A stretch of 64,000 nucleotides of DNA from Panulirus ornatus (lineage: Eukaryota > Arthropoda > Malacostraca > Decapoda > Palinuridae): positions 14,750,096 through 14,814,095 of the forward strand of contig NC_092271.1 of assembly GCF_036320965.1 (NCBI RefSeq), read 5' to 3'. Both the position numbers and the translations under genes were made by a program. Position 1 is the stretch's first letter. Each line of letters begins with the position of its first letter. Below are positions 58,200 through 64,000 of the stretch, piece after piece. The notes below the pieces were generated by a model. The model was not told the DNA's origin, did not search any database, and was given only the letters and a program-made list of their open reading frames with translations.

Positions 58200-60404
58200 G
58201 TATTAACTCACTTTTACTTGAGGGAGAGATAGTGCTGATGGTAGATGCTTTGATCCTGTTGATCCCCCCCTTTTTTTAAAATATTGGTGATGAAATTTGC
58301 ACCAAAAAGAACATAGTACAAGGCTATATACCTTGATATGGGATATGAGTCTTATGAATGATATGTGGGGAAAAATTATGCAGCACTGTGAATTCAGTAG
58401 AGGAGTTTTGTAGAAGGTATAAAGGGTTGAGATAGAAGGGAAGAGCATGGTGAAGTTGGGAAAAGATATAAGTAGTTTAAGAGAAAAGATGGGGACATGT
58501 AGGATTGCAGCACAGGAAAAAATTAGTTGTTATATTAAAAGGCAAAGAACTGAAGTATGAAATAATAGAATGGAACACTAGAGGTTGTTGGGATTAATGA
58601 GGAGGAGGAGGTTAAATTAGCATTTGTGATAAAGTGTCTTTACCCTGAACCAAGGTATGTAATAGGGGAGAGGTGAAAGGCAGAAAAAGATGTAACAAAG
58701 AGGGTACATGGTAATGGAGGATTGCTATCAGAACCTGAGGATTTGTTCTGGGAAGGGAAAGAATGTTTAGAAAGGGGATTGGATCTTTAAGTAGTGATTA
58801 AGATGTTTCATTGCTATGAGGAAAATGGGAATTTTGGGATTATGTGTTAAGAAGAGTACGTAGTAGTAACTATAAGATACAAGTCTCTTGGTGGGAGCTC
58901 CTGGGAATATAGAGAGGAAAGAAAGAAAATAGGACATGCAGCAAAAAAGCATGATTTTAGATGTGAGGTTGGTATACTGTAATTATTTTGTTTTTAGCTG
59001 TTGGGTTTGAAATGTAGGTACAGAAAGACTGGGAGAGGATGGAAGATGAAGATAATGCATTAAGGTAACTGTTAAGAGATGAAAAAGGAAATAGTGAATA
59101 TCTTAAGGTAACATAGTGTTAGAGAAGGGAGTTCAAAGGGATGACTAGTGAGCATGTTGTTTTATGGGAAAGTGAATTCATGAAATAAAATTTGTTTTTA
59201 TGGTAAAAATTTAGAAAGAATGAAAAGAATCATAGGTATATTGGCAGTGCCTTAGAAATATGAAGGAATGGTTTATGAGGTATGAGAAGAGAGTAAGAGG
59301 TATGTAGGATGCTGGTAATATGGGGAAAGCTGCAAGTTTGTAACTGGTGGAATTTCTTAGAACATTTATATCAACTTACCCTAAAGAAGGAGAGTGAATT
59401 GTGAGTTTGCAGTTACAGAAACTCAGTACAAACTGTGGCGGTAGAGTTCATAAGACTGCATTGTGAAATAAGAGAAGGTAGATTGAATAAGTAGGAATAG
59501 AACACATCTGTAAGTGGTTATGCATGTGAAGAATGGATTTGTAACATTTGACTTAAGAAGTGAATGAATACAGGAGGAATATGTCAAGAAGATGTGTGTA
59601 TTGTAATGTAAGGAAGAAAGTGAAGATCTGTAGTAATGTTGAGCTGTCCAAGCAAGGAAGGATGTCTGAGAATGATACAATGGTATTAGTACATGAGGAG
59701 GCAGCCTATTAGATGTAGATAGGGAAGATTATGTTTTATTTGAGAAAGGATTTGAAAATCCTCCTTGTTCCAATATATTTTGGTAAACCTACAAATTTGG
59801 AATAACAGAAACCACAGGTTACATATTTTTTATGAGCAATTTTTGTACAGAAGTGTTCAAGGAATAAAACTATAAAAGATGCATAGCTTCATTTTTGATT
59901 TTCATCATACAGTTTTGTAATTAATTTATGTAACTTATGCAGTGGATATAAAGTGACTCTACATTATTAGGTACATATAGTCTTTCACTTCTTTCATAAC
60001 TGTTAAGCCATGTGCAGTGTCTCAAAAATGAAACATGAAGCTTCATGCTGAAATGTGCAATTCTCCTACTCAGTTGATTTGTCAGGTGAGAATATTGGAT
60101 ATTTAATTTATCTCCACACAGAACTTCTGTTGGATTCAGTTGTGCAAGACTGGAACTACAATGATATATTCTATATTATTATACTTATTCGTTTCTCCTG
60201 CGTTTGCAAGGTAGTACAAGGAAATTACAAGTGGAAACTTCCACATCTTACCTATTTTTCCCACTGTGCTCTGACACTCTGTTGGTGCCAGTTTGTTACA
60301 AACCATTGTTACTGCCAGACCTAAATGCATTATTCACTGTGTGTTTTGCCTATTCTCTCCTCTGTGGTACAAAGATATTGTTGAAAATGTCAAAATGACT
60401 TGCA
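58200..60404. other. Intergenic or 3' flank, largely featureless
   Basis: AT-rich with no supported gene. A short antisense RTE-tail relic (ctcctgcgtttgcaaggtagtacaag) lies near 60190-60225. AATAAA hexamers occur near 59184 and 59865. Confidence 0.45.
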
Positions 60405-61930
60405 GATACCCACTATGGGTAACAGTGATAAGAAAAAGAGGAAGCATTTATGTTTAGCTATAACATAGAAAGTCAAGCTGTTGGAAAAACTGGACAGAGG
60501 TGTAAGTGTGAAACATCTTAGAGAAGAGTATGGTGTTGGAGTGACCACCATCTATGACGTGAAGAAATGGAAGGATAAACTGTTGAAGTTCTATGCTGAA
60601 AGTGATGAACAGAAGTTAAGGAAATTAGACAAACACCCATTAAGCTAAAAATATAGATCTCGATCATGTATTGAAAGAGTGGATCCATTAGTGTTGCATT
60701 AAACACATCCCACTTAATGGTATGCTGATCATGAAACAAGCAAAGATATATCATGATGAACTGAAAATTAAAGGGAACAGTGAATATTCCACGGGCTGGT
60801 TGCAGAATTGTAAGAAAAGATATAGCATTAAATTTTTAAAGATTTGTGGTGATAAAGCATCTGCTGATCGTGAAGCCGTGGAGGAATTCATTTATGAGTT
60901 TGCCATGATCATTGCTGATGAAATTCTGAGGTCAGAAAAGTCCATAATGCTGATGAAACATCTTTGTTTTGGTGGTGTTGCCCCAAAAAGACACTGACTA
61001 CAGCTGAAGAGACAGCATCTACAGGAATTAAGGATGTCAAGGACAGAATAACTTTGCTGGGATGTGCTAATGCAGCGGACATGCATAAGTGTAAACTTGC
61101 TATGATAGGCAAAAGCTTGCATCCTCGTTGTTTTAAAGAAGTGTATTTCTTACCAGTCCAGTATTATGCAAACAAAAAAGCACGGATCACCTAGGACATT
61201 TTTTCCGATTGGTTTCACAAACATTTTGTACCCTTGGCTCATGCTCACTGCAGGGAAACTGGACTGGATGACGACTGCAAGAGTATGTTATTCCTTGACA
61301 CGTGTTCTGCTCATCCTCCAGCTGAAATTCTCATCAAAAATGATGTACTTCCCCCAAATGTGACTTTATTAATTCAGCCATGTGACCAAAGTATCCTTAT
61401 CCTTAGATCAATGAATAATAAATAAAAACACTTTCTTGAACAGTATGCTGGCATCAGTGAAAAGAAGCATGGGTGTAGTGGGTTTCCAAAAGGAGTTAAG
61501 CATGAAGGGTTCTGTATATGCTGTTGCCAGCACTTTTAACATAGCCTCTGTTCTTCATCTATGTTCATTGATGACTGTGAACAAGATGGTGATTTTCAAG
61601 GGTTCTGTATGTCAAGTGAGAAAGAAATGATATTTGACCTTACATATGCAAAAAATATACCTACAAAGTCCATCAGTAAGCTGGAAGAACTGGATATCAA
61701 AGTTTTTAATATCTATAATGAGGGTTCAGTTATTCTTTCACTGACCAATAGTGAAATTGCTGAAATCATTCTAAATCAAGCTGATTGTGATAATAGATGA
61801 AGATGACTTTGTTAACACTGCAGAAAAAGTGCCCACAGGAAAATGTGTGATGGACTTACTGAAAGACTAGAGCTGCATGCATTCATAACAGAACAAGAAA
61901 TCATGTCAGTTAATTAAATGTGAGGTAGAC
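60405..61930 (+). pseudogene. Tigger/pogo-type (Jerky-like) DDE transposase, decayed
   Basis: N-terminal psq-like helix-turn-helix near 60475-60600 (KLDRGVSVKHLREEYGVGVT, then TIYDVKKWKDKLL), preceded by a TAG near 60467. A CENPB-type HTH follows at 60735-60900 (YSTGWLQNCKKRYSIKFLKI, GDKASADREAVEEFI). The DDE_1 catalytic domain has NADETSLFW-like sequence near 60945 and frame change, CPKKTLTTAEETA, KDRITLLGCANAADMHKCK, LFLDTCSAHPPAEIL near 61285 and LLIQPCDQSI near 61365. The C-terminal part continues in broken frames to about 61800. Frameshifts and stops make it inactive. The family cuts and pastes at TA sites. Confidence 0.83.
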
Positions 61931-62754
61931 TTCCAAGACAAAAACCATTGTTAATGCGACAGATGACTGGAGGAAACATTTAAAAAGGCCTGCCTCCTCA
62001 TCCCTAGCGGACCCACTTCCTGATCCCTCAACTTTTGATGTTCCTTCACACAATGTCAGCAATGATTTACCCACCCCCTCAGGTTTATCAGGCCATGTGT
62101 AGTTCTAGTATTTGTAGCTGTGCTTACCTTTTGTAAGCAGAGTTCAAGTAACATGACCAGCAACATTATTGCATTGAAAATTTTCTCAATTTTCATTACA
62201 TTAACAGCTGCCTGTATTTATTGTAAAGTAAATGGGTATTTGTTTTTTATCTCGAATAAAACTTAGAAAATAGAATAGTGTACCGTAACTTTTTAATCAA
62301 AACAACATCGTAGGTGAAAACTGAAAACCAGCAGTTGTTTGTTGTTATTGTTTAATAGCTGATACAGGTATTCTGCTGATGCTACTGTGCTGCTTAGTTG
62401 CCATAAACACATTAATTTTTTATTGTATTAATGGTGTTTTCCAAATTTTTTTACTGTTAGTTACTTATGTGTGAATAAGTGTTAGAAAATGATTGCTTAT
62501 CAGTTGCATATAAATTCAAATGAATGCTTATCAGTAGCATATGAATTCAGAGTCAGGAATGAAGATGATGCCAAACAACCACAGATTGTCCACATGGACA
62601 GCTGAGTTTGTGACACCTTAGCTTTCCGTTGGTTTAGTATTACACAAACTTTGTTTCATGCACAAAATTATCAAAGATTTTTTATAGATTACCTTCAGGC
62701 TATTTGTATAAGGTGTATATGAAACATAAATGTATTTTGTATTTAGAGTTGGAT

Positions 62755-62850
62755 CCCGTCCAAATACCTCATTATGCATATGCAAATATTTCAAAATCTG
62801 AAACACTTTTGGTCCCAGGCATTTTGAATAAGGGATACTCGACCTGTATT
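62755..62850 (+). repeat. 3' terminal region of the Tigger-type transposon
   Basis: atgcatatgcaaatatttc, AAATCTGAAACACTTTTGG, TCCCAGGCATTTTGAATAAG and GGATACTCGACCTGTA closely resemble the reverse complement of Tigger-type terminal repeats known from vertebrates (CAGGTTGAGTATCCCTTAT). The 3' end lies near 62847. I could not find the matching 5' terminal repeat upstream of 60405, so it is lost or diverged. Confidence 0.7.
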
Positions 62851-64000
62851 ATTTTAGCCACTGCTGTTAGCTGACTTTGTGTCTTCCAAACTTATGACAT
62901 ACTGAACCTGCAGCATTTGTGTGGCTGCTGCATTCCATAGCTTATGTGATGAAGGCAGGCAGCTACATTAAGACTGACTACCATGACACTCTTACTCTCC
63001 TTGCATAGTGAAGCTTTGATATTCCCATCTGTCTTTTGTCTTTCCCTCTTACATTATTTCTACTTTGTAAAGAAAAATTTCAACAGACACCTCAGGATCT
63101 CATTTGGTACTTAATGCATTCTTGGTTGTATGGCTCAGGAGTTCAGTTAATTATTACTGCATTCTTTGTTATAATGCAAGAGGTCCCAGTGGTGCACATG
63201 ATCTAGTGTTTGTTTTACGTGTTATTTATAACTGGAGTTCAGTTATAGAAACAAATTTACCATTGCCACCTCTTTGAGGGTAGTTTATGGATATAGATTA
63301 ATTTGATATAGCTATGATTTGGGCATGCTTTTTTCCTGCCATGTTGGCTACAAGAAAGAAAATATTGCTGAATTTTGTTCTTAAATGGTCAATGGTTCAC
63401 TAAGTGAAAGGAAACTAATGTACTGAAGGTAGGTTTCCAGTGAAGGTATGTAATGTATAAGCCTTATGAATATGTATTCCCATTCAAATCTTGCAATTGA
63501 TATATGTGAAATTAATCAGTAGGTTTGTCACTGATGACAATCATGATTGTTACAAAAGTGTTTGTTAAGAGAGGTTTGCATCTGGTTTTTCAACTCAGAA
63601 GCAAATTCTTTATTTTTTAATTGAATCCTGTTTATTAGATTAGCAACATACTGTTACAGAAAATAATTATAGCCCACTAATCTCAGTAATTCGAAGTTGT
63701 TTAAATATAGTTGGAACTTTTTCAAGAGCCTGCTGCAAGTCTTAGTTGAACAAAATAATTTTATGCATAGTTCCTGTGTAATGAACTTATACAAAAAAAA
63801 ATTCTTTGGTTTGAAAAGGTTTTAGCAAGCATTTTATAAAGAAGTAGGTTTCGTTTTTGTGTCATTGTCGTAGTAGATGCAAGTTTGTGTCTTCTGCTTC
63901 CATAGCCTGAGCGATGAGCTCCCTCAGGTGGCGTGCAGAGTACCAGCATGAAGGATATGCCTTTTGGCAAGATTCTGAAGATTTTACACTTGTACCAATG
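62851..64000. other. No recognised features
   Basis: AT-rich sequence. Short open frames show no family motifs. No repeat from the local families is seen. Confidence 0.5.

Overview
This is eukaryotic, intron-rich, repeat-dominated DNA. The only host gene I can support is the 3' part of a progranulin gene on the + strand. Seven coding exons (9759-9937, 19821-19929, 21047-21222, 26076-26279, 44542-44685, 47261-47392, 55905-56081) have GT/AG borders, fully compatible phases and an in-frame stop. They encode about 372 residues with four granulin domains of 12 cysteines each. The first exons lie upstream of the window. Multi-copy RTE-like retrotransposons, very long TA and TC microsatellites and the granulin gene suggest an arthropod, most likely a decapod crustacean. 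That assignment is inference; nothing here proves the species.

Most of the window is mobile DNA in the introns and flanks of that gene. The dominant family is an RTE-like non-LTR retrotransposon: an APE-type endonuclease followed by a reverse transcriptase, about 3.4 kb from 5' end to 3'UTR, ending in a short GC-rich tail core and simple repeats. More than 25 fragments lie on both strands. The least incomplete is 34477-37845. A younger subfamily is marked by ILCDRG near the C-terminus and by a shared 3'UTR deletion; the other has ILSDRG and a longer 3'UTR. Older, strongly decayed relatives lie at 300-945, 6975-8750, 44990-46800 and 52561-55360. Short SINE-like elements sharing the RTE's 5' and 3' ends are scattered through the window, several with readable target-site duplications.

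Layout: 1-9630, upstream intron or flank with nested RTE copies (3508-6330 has a 12-bp target-site duplication and holds a second insertion with its own 12-bp duplication). 9631-9937, first granulin exon and a possible micro-exon before it. 10085-14890, decayed CR1/jockey-like LINE pieces, all on +. 15006-19765, an unnamed repeat and RTE copies, one apparently twin-primed. 19821-26279, exons 2-4. 26280-44541, an 18.3-kb intron packed with RTE copies, SINEs and TA tracts. 44542-47392, exons 5-6. 47525-55855, RTE copies and two more copies of the unnamed repeat. 55905-56081, the terminal exon. 56541-56896, a foldback element. 60405-62850, a decayed Tigger/pogo-type DNA transposon with a recognisable 3' terminal repeat.

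I found no tRNA, rRNA, CRISPR array or bacterial-type operon. The features most worth following up are the two-exon split granulin modules, the RTE/SINE partnership with its target-site duplications, the unnamed four-copy repeat and the foldback element.
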